A stretch of DNA of 64,000 nucleotides from Rhodothermaceae bacterium Tc-Br11_B2g6_7 (lineage in GTDB: Bacteria; Bacteroidota; Rhodothermia; Rhodothermales; Salinibacteraceae): the NCBI GenBank assembly GCA_001564055.1, contig LKNB01000007.1:19668-83667 (forward strand). Reading direction: 5' to 3'. This document shows, piece after piece, positions 1 to 8,774 of this stretch (positions within the stretch are counted from its first letter, which is position 1; the number at the start of each line of letters is the position of its first letter). Both the position numbers and the translations under genes were made by a program. The notes below the pieces were generated by a model. That model was not told the origin of the DNA. It worked only from the letters and a program-made list of their open reading frames with translations, and ran no database searches.

Positions 1-417
1 AGTGGAACAGCCGTGTGCAACATGAGCGTGGCTACGAACGAGTCGTACAAAGACTCCGACGGCCAACTCGTCGAAAAGACGGAATGGCACCGGGTGGTCG
101 CCTGGGCCCGCCTTGCCGAGATCTGTGGGGAATACCTGCAGAAAGGCTCACAGGTGTACTTCGAAGGCTCGCTCCAAACCCGCTCCTGGGAGGACCGTGA
201 CGGTAATACAAAGTACACAACCGAGATCAAGGCGCGTGATATGATGATGCTCAGCGGGCGCGGTGGCCCAAATGGTGGCGATGGAGGCGGCTTTAGCCAA
301 GGCCGCGGGAGTGACAATATGGATCAGCGGCAGCCCAAACCACAGCCACAGCAATCTGGCGGACGCCCGCAACAGAATGGCGGTGAGTTTTCCCCGGATG
401 ACGACCTGCCGTTTTAG
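1..417 (+). CDS. ssb: Single-stranded DNA-binding protein (5' end outside window)
   Basis: Binds and protects single-stranded DNA during replication and repair and recruits partner proteins through its C-terminal tip. The reading frame is open from base 1, and the first visible residues already lie inside the OB fold (alignable to residues about 26 onward of E. coli SSB), so the true start is upstream. Visible: the OB-fold core [14 protein letters not shown] and [14 protein letters not shown], then a Gly/Gln/Pro-rich flexible linker, then the diagnostic acidic tip DDDLPF just before the stop. An internal GTG at 13 is open in frame but would delete the first OB strands. The next gene is a GldE-like protein, an arrangement known in Bacteroidota. 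A strong terminator follows. Confidence 0.96.
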   Translation, partial: SGTAVCNMSVATNESYKDSDGQLVEKTEWHRVVAWARLAEICGEYLQKGSQVYFEGSLQTRSWEDRDGNTKYTTEIKARDMMMLSGRGGPNGGDGGGFSQGRGSDNMDQRQPKPQPQQSGGRPQQNGGEFSPDDDLPF

Positions 418-458
418 CAGCCCCAGCGCTTTGCAGCAGCGCTTTTGCCAACGACCAA

Positions 459-489
459 GCGGCACCCTCCACCGGGTGCCGCTTTTTTT
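459..489 (+). terminator. Rho-independent terminator after ssb
   Basis: Perfect 9-bp GC-rich stem GCGGCACCC/GGGTGCCGC (459-467 with 474-482), six-base loop, then seven T (483-489). It lies 42 bases after the ssb stop, so ssb and the gldE-like gene are probably separate transcripts despite their conserved neighbourhood. Confidence 0.93.
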
Positions 490-674
490 GCTTTTCACTC
501 GCCACAGTACGATGGAAACGCCCCTTTCAGGCAGTCGTTAAAAGCCATAACCCACCGGCAGAGCACAGCCTGGCAAGATTTTCGCAGCAACAGGTTGAGC
601 TGCCTGCCGCCGCGTATCTATCCGCATGCGGGATGCATCCTTTGAATAGGTGACGGCGACTCGCCGTTTTTAGA

Positions 675-2114
675 TTGGACCCTGCCCACGCGCTCGTTTC
701 ATTTCTTCTGCAATCGCCCCTGGGGGCGATGCCGGAGGCGCTGGGGCTCACCTTTGCCGCGCAAGGCCTTCTGCTCGTGGTGCTGTTGCTGCTCTCGGCC
801 ATATGCTCCGGATCCGAAGTGGCGCTGTTCTCCATCAAAGGGAGCCTTCGTGAGCACCTGTCTGAGGCTGACGATGCGGCGTCAGCGCGCATCTTGTCGT
901 TGCTGGAGACTCCTCGCCAGCTGCTCATCACCATTTTGCTGCTAAATACGGTGGTGAACGTCTCAGCCGCTATCCTGGCAGCCGTAATGACGGCGCAAGT
1001 CGCCCTGGCTTATGGCCTCAACTACACGGTGATCATCATTATTGAGGTTATCGTGCTGGCCTTTGTGCTGCTGGTGATTAGCGAGATCACGCCCAAACTC
1101 ATCGCCACCAAACATGCGGTGACCTACAGCCGCCGTATCTCTGGCGTGATGACCCTGCTTGTTGCCCTCTTCTCTCCCCTTACTCGACTCATTGCAGGTT
1201 TTACGCAGCGCCTGCAACAGCGATTTGCACGGGCCAACGGCGAGCGGCTTTCCCCCGAAGACCTCCGGACGATCGCGGAGATTGGCGAGGCCCAGGGCTC
1301 TATTGAGGAAGACGAGCGCAACCTGATCGACTCCATCGTTGAGTTTGGCGAAACGACCGTCCGCGAGGTCATGGTAAGCCGGCTGGACGTGGTCGCCCTG
1401 CCCGTGACGTCGACGCTGGAGGAAGCGCTCGCCACCATTCGGTCCAGCGGGCACTCCCGGCTCCCGCTCTACGTGGATCACCTCGACAATATTCTGGGCA
1501 TCGTTTACGCGAAAGACCTACTGCCCCACCTCGACGCCACCGAAAAAGGCCCTGCCACCGCATCAGCAGGGGCGGTTTCGGAGGAGACAGCACCGGCTAC
1601 TGCAATCGATTGGACGTCCATTGCCCGTGAGCCCATGTTCGTGCCGCTCGGCCGGACGCTTGACGACGTCCTTACCGATTTCCAGACCAAGAAGACCCAT
1701 ATGGCCGTGGTGGTCGATGAGTATGGCGGCACAGCCGGCCTGGTGACCCTTGAGAATGTGCTGGAGGAAATCGTCGGCGACATCCGGGACGAGCACGACG
1801 ATGAGGAGGACGAAACCCTCCTTACCCGGGTAGACCAGACCACCTACCAGGTCGACCCCCGCATCAACCTCGACACGCTCGGGGAGCACCTGGGCATGGA
1901 CCTGGATGAAAAGGATTTTGACTTTGAGACGCTGGGCGGCCTGGTGTATCATCTGGCCGGGGATATCCCACAAGTAGACGACGAGTACCAACATCGGCAA
2001 CTGCGGCTTCGGGTAGAGTCGGTAAATAACCGGCGCATTGGTGAAGTGCGCATTGATGTGCTCCCGGAGGAAGAAGTGGCGGCGGCATCAGCGGACGAAC
2101 CACAGGGTCGGTAA
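675..2114 (+). CDS. gldE: CNNM/CBS-domain membrane protein, GldE-like
   Basis: 479-residue integral membrane protein of the CNNM/HlyC-CorC family, linked to divalent-cation (Mg/Co) efflux; in gliding Bacteroidota the orthologue is called GldE. Order: hydrophobic DUF21/CNNM domain with about four membrane segments (residues ~25-190), two CBS motifs (~220-365, including TVREVMVSRLDVVALP and AVVVDEYGGTAGLVTLENVLEEIVG read as separate blocks), then a C-terminal CorC_HlyC domain (~385-465). The longest reading starts with TTG at 675; an ATG at 729 would remove 18 residues but keep the first membrane helix, and I cannot choose firmly. The position right after ssb matches the ssb-gldE order known in Bacteroidota, but no gldD follows, so a gliding role is uncertain. 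An Ala/Thr-rich insert sits between the CBS motifs. Confidence 0.88.
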   Translation: MDPAHALVSFLLQSPLGAMPEALGLTFAAQGLLLVVLLLLSAICSGSEVALFSIKGSLREHLSEADDAASARILSLLETPRQLLITILLLNTVVNVSAAILAAVMTAQVALAYGLNYTVIIIIEVIVLAFVLLVISEITPKLIATKHAVTYSRRISGVMTLLVALFSPLTRLIAGFTQRLQQRFARANGERLSPEDLRTIAEIGEAQGSIEEDERNLIDSIVEFGETTVREVMVSRLDVVALPVTSTLEEALATIRSSGHSRLPLYVDHLDNILGIVYAKDLLPHLDATEKGPATASAGAVSEETAPATAIDWTSIAREPMFVPLGRTLDDVLTDFQTKKTHMAVVVDEYGGTAGLVTLENVLEEIVGDIRDEHDDEEDETLLTRVDQTTYQVDPRINLDTLGEHLGMDLDEKDFDFETLGGLVYHLAGDIPQVDDEYQHRQLRLRVESVNNRRIGEVRIDVLPEEEVAAASADEPQGR

Positions 2115-2255
2115 AGGCCGGACGCCCATGAGCGCTTGGGACGCTTCACTGGGCCTTGACTTTCGTCAGATTCTGAAGGTTATTGCAGCGTCTGCGTACC
2201 GATCATGCGGATACGCGGCCCCTCTTTCCCTCGCTCTACCTCACCTCTCTCAACT

Positions 2256-3629
2256 ATGGCAACAGAAACCCTGCAACGCGGTCAGTGGGGCTCTCGCATT
2301 GGATTCATTCTCGCGGCTGCTGGCTCGGCCATCGGGCTGGGCAACATCTGGCGATTCCCCTACCTGGCGGGAGAAGGTGGCGGCGGCGCCTTTGTGCTCA
2401 TCTATCTGGTGTGCGTGGTGGGCATCGGGATGCCGTACTTGTTTGCAGAGCTGGCCCTGGGCCGCAAAAGCCAGCGCAATCCGGTAGGCGCCATCATGTC
2501 GCTGGTGGGGCCCCGCTCGCTCTGGGTCATCGTTGGGGCCTTTTGCGTGCTTGCAGGCTTCGTGATTCTTAGCTACTACAGCGTGATCGCAGGCTGGGCG
2601 GTGGGCTACGCGGTGAAGGAGGTCATCGCTCCCGGCATGCCCTTTGGGGAGTTTGTGGCCTCCCCCACCATGGTGATCGGGCTACTGGCCGTCTTCTTGG
2701 CCCTCACCCTTCTCGTGGTCGTCGGCGGCATTGAGCAGGGCATTGAGCGCTGGGCGAAAATCCTGCTACCGATCCTGCTGGTGCTGATGATCCTCGTGAT
2801 CATACGCTCTGTTACCCTGCCCGGCGCCGGTGAAGGCATTGCTTTTTTCCTCATACCCGATTTCTCACAGGTTAGCCTGGACCTTGTGATCGTAGCCCTG
2901 GGCCAGGCGTTCTTTACCCTGAGCCTGGGCATGGGCGCTATGATTACTTACGGGTCGTACCTCGCCAAAACCGAGGATATTGCCATCTCAGGGGGCTACG
3001 TGGTGATCTTCAACACCGTAGTGGCCCTCATGGCCGGCTTCATGATTTTCCCGGCCCTGGCCGCTACGGGCGTGGATGCCGCCTCCGGTCCAGCCCTCGT
3101 CTTCCTGGCACTGCCTGAGGTCTTTGCCCAGATGCCCCTCGGCGGGCTGGTGAGTGTCACGTTCTTCGTGCTCCTATCCATTGCAGCCCTCACCTCCAGC
3201 ATCTCCCTGCTCGAGGTTGTGGTCTCCTACTTTGTCGATGAGACCGCATGGAGCCGCAAGAAGTCTGTCCTCATTATCGGCGGCTTCACCTTCCTCATGG
3301 CCATCCCCTCCGCCCTTTCGCAGGGCGCTGTCGCCAGCCTCAGTGATCTGAGCTATCTCCTGGGCGATGACGGGCTCTTTGGCGCCAACGACTTTCTCAG
3401 CTTGCTGGATGTGCTCGTGGGGAGCGTTGGCCTGGCCATCGGAGCCTTTTTCCTGAGTATCTTTATCGCGTGGGTCTGGGGTGCCTCTGAAGCGGCGAAA
3501 GAACTCGAGCAAGGCGGCAGCCTGTTGACGCCGGGCCTAATCAAGGTATGGGTGTTTATGATGAAGTACGTCTTGCCGCTAATCATTGCCGTTATCATCA
3601 TCGGAAATCTCGTCGGGATTGATGTATAG
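2256..3629 (+). CDS. Sodium-dependent transporter, NSS/SNF family
   Basis: Na+-coupled symporter of the neurotransmitter:sodium symporter family (LeuT/MhsT/Tyt1 type), probably importing an amino acid at the inner membrane. The family signature in TM1 is clear: WGSRIGFILAAAGSAIGLGN followed by IWRFPY and the GEGGGGAFVL stretch. About 11-12 hydrophobic helices; 457 residues is normal for bacterial members with 11 helices. I chose ATG 2256 because the protein then begins about ten residues before TM1 as is usual; an in-frame ATG at 2205 would add a Pro/Ser-rich leader. No ligand can be assigned from sequence alone. Adjacent genes give no pathway hint. Confidence 0.92.
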   Translation: MATETLQRGQWGSRIGFILAAAGSAIGLGNIWRFPYLAGEGGGGAFVLIYLVCVVGIGMPYLFAELALGRKSQRNPVGAIMSLVGPRSLWVIVGAFCVLAGFVILSYYSVIAGWAVGYAVKEVIAPGMPFGEFVASPTMVIGLLAVFLALTLLVVVGGIEQGIERWAKILLPILLVLMILVIIRSVTLPGAGEGIAFFLIPDFSQVSLDLVIVALGQAFFTLSLGMGAMITYGSYLAKTEDIAISGGYVVIFNTVVALMAGFMIFPALAATGVDAASGPALVFLALPEVFAQMPLGGLVSVTFFVLLSIAALTSSISLLEVVVSYFVDETAWSRKKSVLIIGGFTFLMAIPSALSQGAVASLSDLSYLLGDDGLFGANDFLSLLDVLVGSVGLAIGAFFLSIFIAWVWGASEAAKELEQGGSLLTPGLIKVWVFMMKYVLPLIIAVIIIGNLVGIDV

Positions 3630-3657
3630 CCCGTTACTGCAGTGCACGCACCATCCC

Positions 3658-4182
3658 ATGCGCTCTACGCCATCAGCCGGTGCGCTACCGTCATGCGGCG
3701 TGGTGTGCATCGTGCTTTTTCTGTTCATGACGGGTATTCCGTTAGCTGAGGCGGCCAGCGAAGATGACCGGCGTCTGCTGCTTCGCGCGGAGGTGCACAC
3801 GTCTAACGCGTCTGCGGATCAGGAAGCCTTCACCAGCGCGCAAACCTTGCGGGCAGCGCTGCTCTATGGAGCGCCCGAACGCACAGTCTCTGAAGGCCGC
3901 TCCCGAGTTCAGGAACGGGTGGACCCCTGGTTCTCCTTCGACAAAGTACAGCACCTCACCTTCAGCGCTCTTTTTACGGTGGGCTGGCAGTATGCGCTCG
4001 AGAACAAGCTCGACTGGACACGCAATGACGCCCTCCCCCTCTCTATTGGGGCGACGGCCGCCATTGGCCTTAGCAAAGAGCTGTACGACTGGCAGCTGGG
4101 ACCGCGACGCTTTTTTAGCTACCGGGATATGATAGCCAACGGGGTTGGGATCTTATTGGCTACCGGCTTTATTCTGCTCTGA
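3658..4182 (+). CDS. YfiM/DUF2279-like predicted envelope protein
   Basis: 174-residue protein with an N-terminal hydrophobic signal (residues ~15-32, VCIVLFLFMTGIPLAEA) followed by a hydrophilic linker and a C-terminal domain. That domain has the YfiM/DUF2279-type pattern FDKVQHLTFSAL, a helix, then GLSKELYDW and a final hydrophobic segment after RDMIANG. Function is unknown in the family; an envelope location is inferred from the signal. ATG 3658 was chosen because it directly precedes the signal; earlier in-frame ATGs at 3586 and 3622 overlap the transporter. Starts 28 bases after the transporter stop, so co-transcription is plausible. No cysteine lipobox was found. Confidence 0.65.
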   Translation: MRSTPSAGALPSCGVVCIVLFLFMTGIPLAEAASEDDRRLLLRAEVHTSNASADQEAFTSAQTLRAALLYGAPERTVSEGRSRVQERVDPWFSFDKVQHLTFSALFTVGWQYALENKLDWTRNDALPLSIGATAAIGLSKELYDWQLGPRRFFSYRDMIANGVGILLATGFILL

Positions 4183-4280
4183 ACAGGCGGCCACAAGCCA
4201 GCGAACGAACCCACCCCCCACACGTACGCCTACTCTGTCCTTCTCATCATGCTTAGCCCACAGCTGGCACCCCATCGCGC

Positions 4281-5801
4281 ATGAGCTCTGTCAAAGATCA
4301 TTGCGGTATCTTCGGAATCTTTAATGCCTCCGATGCCGCGCGTCGGGCCTACTACGGCTTGCACGCGCTGCAGCACCGCGGGCAGGAGTCGGCCGGCATC
4401 GTCACGTCCACCTTCGACGAGCAGCGTGGGCAACCCGTTATGCCCGTATACAAGGACTTCGGGCTTGTGCTGGATGTCTTCGACGACAATTCGCTGTTCG
4501 AGGAGCGCCTCATGGGCGACTCGGCGATTGGCCACACCCGCTACTCCACCAGCGGCTCGGCCGATAACCGCATGAACATCCAGCCGTTCGTGGTACACTA
4601 CCACGATGGCAACATCGCCCTGGCACATAACGGCAACCTGTCCAACGCCCGGGAAATCCGGAAGGCCTTTAGCGACCGAGGCACGCTCTTTCAGACCACC
4701 AGCGATAGCGAGCTGATCCTCCATCTCATCGCGCAGTCGCGGCGTGAGCAGCAGCTGGACCAGATCATCGACGCCCTCACGCAGATCGAAGGCGCATTCT
4801 CGCTTGTCCTCCTGACCGACGACCGGCTCATCGCGGTGCGCGACCCCAACGGCTTTCGTCCCCTCGCGCTTGGCCGCATCGATGATCCGCACCGCGAAGG
4901 CACCACCTATTGCGTCGCCAGCGAGACCTGTGCCTTTGACATACTGAACGCGGAGTACGTACGCGATGTAGCGCCTGGCGAAGTGCTTATCATCGACCGG
5001 GAAAGCGCCAAGACGGGTGACTTCACCAGCGTACAGCTCGCTCAGCGCCATGGGGTTAGCCAGTGCATCTTTGAGTACGTTTACTTTTCCCGCCCCGACT
5101 CCAAGATCTTCGGGGAGATGGTCGACAAGGTGCGACGGAAGATCGGCAAGCAGATGGCGCACGAGTCGCCTGTGCCTTCCGTCCCCGAAGGCGAGAAGAA
5201 GCCCATTGTAATCTCCGTGCCGGACTCGTCCAATACTGCAGCGCTCGGCTTCACCACGGAGTGCCAGAAGTTGGGCCACGAATGCCGCTACGAGATTGGC
5301 CTCATCCGTAATCACTATGTCGGTCGCACGTTCATCGCCCCCGGGCAAGACCGTCGCGAAATGAAGGTGCGCAGCAAGTATAACACCGTCGAAGGCGTGC
5401 TGCGCGACCGGACCGTCGTCGTCGTGGACGATTCCATCGTGCGGGGCACCACAGCACGGCAGCTTGTCCAGATGCTGCACGACGCCGGCGCGAAGGAAGT
5501 GCACCTGCGCATCGCATCGCCTGCGGTTATTTCTCCCTGCTTCTATGGGATGGACTTCCCCAGCACCGATGAGTTACTGGCCAATCAGTTTGACGACGTA
5601 GAGGAAATGACCAACTGGCTGGGCGTGGCATCGCTGGCGTATCTCTCCACTGACGGCCTAATGAAGGCGGTGCACGCCGCCAATGAGAGCGAGCGCGGAT
5701 ACTGCAATGCGTGCTTTACGGCCAACTATCCCGTTCCGGTGGAGATGGGCGTGAAGAAGGAAGAGAACGAATGGACGCAGTCCGCCAACGCGGGTCAGTA
5801 G
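4281..5801 (+). CDS. purF: Amidophosphoribosyltransferase
   Basis: Commits PRPP to purine synthesis: glutamine + PRPP gives phosphoribosylamine. N-terminal Ntn-type glutaminase with Cys8 after a short propeptide (MSSVKDHCGIFGI), so the mature enzyme should begin at that cysteine. C-terminal phosphoribosyltransferase domain with the PRPP loop VVVVDDSIVRGTT (residues ~378-391). Cys262, Cys420, Cys475 and Cys478 fall where the Bacillus-type enzyme holds its 4Fe-4S cluster (QCIFEY, SPCFYG, YCNAC), so this is the oxygen-sensitive iron-sulfur form. 506 residues is typical. The stop codon lies only two bases before the fluoride riboswitch, so readthrough from purF could feed the crcB genes. No other purine synthesis gene is adjacent. 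Confidence 0.97.
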   Translation: MSSVKDHCGIFGIFNASDAARRAYYGLHALQHRGQESAGIVTSTFDEQRGQPVMPVYKDFGLVLDVFDDNSLFEERLMGDSAIGHTRYSTSGSADNRMNIQPFVVHYHDGNIALAHNGNLSNAREIRKAFSDRGTLFQTTSDSELILHLIAQSRREQQLDQIIDALTQIEGAFSLVLLTDDRLIAVRDPNGFRPLALGRIDDPHREGTTYCVASETCAFDILNAEYVRDVAPGEVLIIDRESAKTGDFTSVQLAQRHGVSQCIFEYVYFSRPDSKIFGEMVDKVRRKIGKQMAHESPVPSVPEGEKKPIVISVPDSSNTAALGFTTECQKLGHECRYEIGLIRNHYVGRTFIAPGQDRREMKVRSKYNTVEGVLRDRTVVVVDDSIVRGTTARQLVQMLHDAGAKEVHLRIASPAVISPCFYGMDFPSTDELLANQFDDVEEMTNWLGVASLAYLSTDGLMKAVHAANESERGYCNACFTANYPVPVEMGVKKEENEWTQSANAGQ

Positions 5802-5803
5802 AC

Positions 5804-5888
5804 CGGGCGATGGAGTTCGCCTTCCCCACCGGGGATAAACCGCCACCATGGCTGATGACTCCTGTTCACAGACCTCAATGAACAGGAG
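5804..5888 (+). promoter_or_regulatory. Fluoride riboswitch (crcB motif) with RBS-masking hairpin
   Basis: The conserved crcB-motif blocks are all present in order: GGCGATGGAGTTCGCC (5806-5821), a CCCC/GGGG hairpin (5824-5834), AAACCGCC (5837-5844) and GGCTGATGACTCCT (5850-5863). Expected pairings can be drawn: GGCG/CGCC stem, GCC/GGC stem, and the fluoride-site pseudoknot GGAGT (5812-5816) with ACTCC (5858-5862). The same 3' strand can instead form a perfect 10-bp helix, CTCCTGTTCA (5859-5868) with TGAACAGGAG (5879-5888), which buries the AGGAG Shine-Dalgarno of the crcB gene at 5901. The two folds exclude each other, so fluoride binding should expose the ribosome site. Control is therefore predicted at translation; no terminator-like T run is present. 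Confidence 0.93.
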
Positions 5889-5900
5889 ACGTACGTACGC

Positions 5901-6272
5901 ATGGATTGGTTGTTGGTCATGCTGGGAAGCGCCCTTGGTGGCGTTGGGCGCTATGTGGTTTCTGCAGTAATGGTCCGGCTGTTCGGGCCCCAATTCCCGC
6001 TTGGCACCCTCCTCGTTAACCTATCGGGCGCTCTGGCTATTGGCGTGTATATGGGGACGCTGGCGCCAAATGCCGTCGCCGTCTTGCATCCGGCCCCACT
6101 GGTTGGCCTGACGTTCGGCGTACTGGGAGGCTACACAACCTTCTCCTCGTTCAGCCTCGAAACGCTCTACCTGATACGGGATGAGCGGTATCGCGCGGCG
6201 GCGGTGTATGTCGGGTTGTCGATACCCCTGTGCGTGGGTGCAGCGGGACTTGGGTGGTATGCTACCATCTGA
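5901..6272 (+). CDS. crcB: Fluoride ion channel subunit CrcB/Fluc (first copy)
   Basis: 123-residue, four-helix membrane protein of the Fluc/CrcB family, which exports toxic fluoride passively as a dual-topology dimer or a two-gene heterodimer. Family marks: GSALGGVGRYVVS near the N terminus, GTLLVNLSGALAIG (the conserved N in TM2), and GVLGGYTTFSSFSLE (the TTFSSF phenylalanine-box region). ATG 5901 follows an AGGAG at 5884-5888, one of the few Shine-Dalgarno sequences in this window, and that site is masked by the riboswitch hairpin. The second crcB starts 63 bases downstream, so the two probably make a heteromeric channel. Confidence 0.95.
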   Translation: MDWLLVMLGSALGGVGRYVVSAVMVRLFGPQFPLGTLLVNLSGALAIGVYMGTLAPNAVAVLHPAPLVGLTFGVLGGYTTFSSFSLETLYLIRDERYRAAAVYVGLSIPLCVGAAGLGWYATI

Positions 6273-6300
6273 TGCTTTTTACCACCTGATGCTTTTTACC
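6269..6300 (+). repeat. Two-copy 17-bp direct repeat between the crcB genes
   Basis: CTGATGCTTTTTACC occurs at 6269-6283 and again at 6286-6300, a 17-base period. The first copy contains the stop codon of the upstream crcB. Probably a small slippage duplication; no function can be assigned. Confidence 0.85.
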
Positions 6301-6335
6301 GCGTGGTTATCTACGATTTTTTGCAATAACAGATT

Positions 6336-6758
6336 ATGCTTGAGGGAAAAGCCCTGCTCTACGTCGCGCTCGGAAGCGCCGCCGGTGGTGGGTTGCGCTA
6401 TGCCGTAGCCCTCTCCACCGTCACAACCTGGGGCTCAGCCTATCCCGTCGCCACGCTCTTCGTGAATGTGGTGGGCTCACTTGTCATCGGGTGCATAGCG
6501 GGATGGCTCCGCAGCAGCACCCGGCGACTGCGCTGGACGTCCGTTCATTTGCTGGGCATGACGGGGCTGTGTGGCGGATTTACCACGTTCGCGTTCTTCA
6601 GCTGGGATACCTGGGCTATGCTGGCCAGCGGCGCCTACCTGGCGGCACTGGCCTACGTGGGCCTCTCCGTTGTGCTGAGCCTGGTAGCCGTCTGGGCCGG
6701 TTTTACTGGATCCGCACTGCACTTCTTGCGGCGACGCTCCCGGCTGGCGGCTTCGTGA
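6336..6758 (+). CDS. crcB: Fluoride ion channel subunit CrcB/Fluc (second copy)
   Basis: 140-residue paralogue of the preceding CrcB with the same four-helix plan: ALGSAAGGGLRYAVA, the TM2 asparagine in ATLFVNVVGSLVIG, and GMTGLCGGFTTFAFFSWD in place of TTFSSFS. It carries a short basic C-terminal tail (LRRRSRLAAS) absent from the first copy. Unequal charge distribution in such pairs usually fixes opposite topologies so that the two proteins form one channel. No ribosome-binding sequence is seen upstream. Its stop abuts the stop of the convergent ggt gene with no intergenic base. Confidence 0.94.
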   Translation: MLEGKALLYVALGSAAGGGLRYAVALSTVTTWGSAYPVATLFVNVVGSLVIGCIAGWLRSSTRRLRWTSVHLLGMTGLCGGFTTFAFFSWDTWAMLASGAYLAALAYVGLSVVLSLVAVWAGFTGSALHFLRRRSRLAAS

Positions 6759-8540
6759 CTACAACCCTTCCGCCGTGCCTTCGGACCGAGGGTCGGGTAC
6801 CCCCTCGTAGATGCAGCCCTCCCGAGCCAGTTCGGCAGCGCGCATACCGGCATCATCTGCCAGTACATCCGTGGCGTCGCACACCACCATGATGCCCTGC
6901 GCCCGTCCCCAGCGCGTGGTGCCACCCGACAGCGCCCAGCCCTTGGCCCGCAGCGCCGCCCGCACATCGGGCGCCAGACCCAACCGCTCATGCCGTAGCG
7001 CCTCTGGCTGCCACTGATGATGTACCCGCGGCGCCGCGATGGCCTCCGACAGCTCCATGCCGTGGTCGACCAGATTCAGGATGACCTGAAATACCGTCGT
7101 GATGATCGTGGACCCTCCCGGCGAGCCAATCAGCAAGAGGAGCTCGCCCTCCGGGTCCTCCACGATGGTGGGCGTCATGGATGAGAGCGGGCGCTTGCCC
7201 GGCGCAATCGCGTTCGCCTCCGAGCCAATCAGTCCAAACATATCGGGTTCACCGGGCTTGGCCGTGAAGTCCGCCATTTCGTTGTTCAGGAAGAATCCCG
7301 CGCCGTCAACGGCCACCTTGGAGCCGTAAAGCGCGTTAATCGTGGTGGTGAGACTCACGGCCATCCCGTCGCGGTCGACGGCGCCATAGTGGGTCGTCTC
7401 AGTCGACTCCCAGCCGGGCGGCACGCCGGCCTTCACCGAATCGCTGGGTGTGATGCGGTCCGGATCGAATGTCCGCATGCGGTCGCGGACGTACGCTGGA
7501 TCCATGAGACCATCTACCGGCATCTCCACAAAATCAGGATCACCGGGGTACGTGGCCCGGTCGGCGTAGGCGCGGCGCATGGCTTCGGCCATCAGGTGGA
7601 TGGTGGCGCTGCCTCCAAACCCGAGGGCCGCCAGGTCGAAGGCCTCCACCGCTGAAAGAAGTTGCCCCAGCGCGATCCCCCCAGAGGAGGGCGGCCCCAT
7701 ACTGATGATGCGATGGTCGCGGTAGCTCATCGTGACGGCCTCCCGCTCGACGGGGGCGTACGCCTGCAGGTCGTCATGCGAGATCAGCCCTTCACCCCGG
7801 GTCATCTCTTCCACTATCAGATCGGCGGTTTCGCCCCGGTAAAACCCGTCGGCCCCTTCGGCCTCAATGCGGCCAAGGACCTGCGCCAGATCCGCTTGCA
7901 CCAGCGTATCCCCAGCGACCCAAGCGTCATCCTTTGTAAAATAGCGCGCGCTTCCAGGAAAAGCGAGAAAGTCTGACCGGTACCGGTTGAGCCGGTCGGC
8001 CTCCCGCGCCGAGATGGGAAAGCCTTCCCCTGCCAGCCGGATCGCCGGTTGCAGCACCTCAGCCCTGGACAACGCACCGAAGCGCTCGTGCGCGTGGAGC
8101 AGCCCCGCGACGGTGCCCGGTACACCGGCAGCCAGATGACCCCGTTGGCGCCGCTCCGTGTCGATCTCACCATCATCGTCCAGATACAGATCCTCCGTCG
8201 CTCCCGACGGCGCCTCCTCCCGGTGGTCGATCGTGAGCGTCTCGCCGTCGGGCAGGCGAAGCACCATAAATCCACCTCCCCCCAGGTTACCAGCCATCGG
8301 GTGGGTTACGGCCAAGGTAAACCCTGTAGCGACGGCCGCATCCACCGCGTTGCCTCCAGCCGCGAGCATCTGCTGCCCGGCGGCCGTCGCATGCCGCTCA
8401 GCCGAAACGACCATGCCTTCCCCGGCCCGCACGGGCTCGGCCACGGCGCCAACCTGCGCCTGCGCATTGCTGAACGGAAAAATGAGCAGAAAAAGGAGAC
8501 CGAATACCTGAAGCGCAGGGTGCTGCCGTGATGATGTCAT
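6759..8540 (-). CDS. ggt: Gamma-glutamyltranspeptidase
   Basis: Ntn-type enzyme that cleaves or transfers the gamma-glutamyl group of glutathione and related peptides, exported to the periplasm. About 593 residues from the ATG at 8540, which directly precedes a signal peptide (hydrophobic core FGLLFLLIFPF, cleavage near NAQAQ); a GTG at 8579 would add 13 residues and seems less likely. The autoprocessing nucleophile is Thr383 in ESTETTHYGAVDRDG, separating the large subunit (with the NAVDAAVATGFTLAVTHP and GGGGFM blocks) from the small one. The small subunit has SSMTPTIV and the GSPGGSTIITTVFQ oxyanion region. Monocistronic by position; convergent with crcB. Confidence 0.95.
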   Translation of the reverse strand: MTSSRQHPALQVFGLLFLLIFPFSNAQAQVGAVAEPVRAGEGMVVSAERHATAAGQQMLAAGGNAVDAAVATGFTLAVTHPMAGNLGGGGFMVLRLPDGETLTIDHREEAPSGATEDLYLDDDGEIDTERRQRGHLAAGVPGTVAGLLHAHERFGALSRAEVLQPAIRLAGEGFPISAREADRLNRYRSDFLAFPGSARYFTKDDAWVAGDTLVQADLAQVLGRIEAEGADGFYRGETADLIVEEMTRGEGLISHDDLQAYAPVEREAVTMSYRDHRIISMGPPSSGGIALGQLLSAVEAFDLAALGFGGSATIHLMAEAMRRAYADRATYPGDPDFVEMPVDGLMDPAYVRDRMRTFDPDRITPSDSVKAGVPPGWESTETTHYGAVDRDGMAVSLTTTINALYGSKVAVDGAGFFLNNEMADFTAKPGEPDMFGLIGSEANAIAPGKRPLSSMTPTIVEDPEGELLLLIGSPGGSTIITTVFQVILNLVDHGMELSEAIAAPRVHHQWQPEALRHERLGLAPDVRAALRAKGWALSGGTTRWGRAQGIMVVCDATDVLADDAGMRAAELAREGCIYEGVPDPRSEGTAEGL

Positions 8541-8774
8541 GGGGAGCTCAGCATGATGGGTAGTTTCTACACCTGACACGGATCAATTAGGGGCATCTTT
8601 ACCTATAAAGCAAATAGTTACATTTAGCGCAGCACATGCGTGGTATTTGGTACCTCCAACGTTTAATTTCTGCGCGATTGTACCGATACCGTTTGTAGCA
8701 CCCTGTAGATCGCGGAGTCCTTTCACGGACTGCCGCTGCCGTAATCCCTACCATCCGTAAGCCCTCACGCTTCT

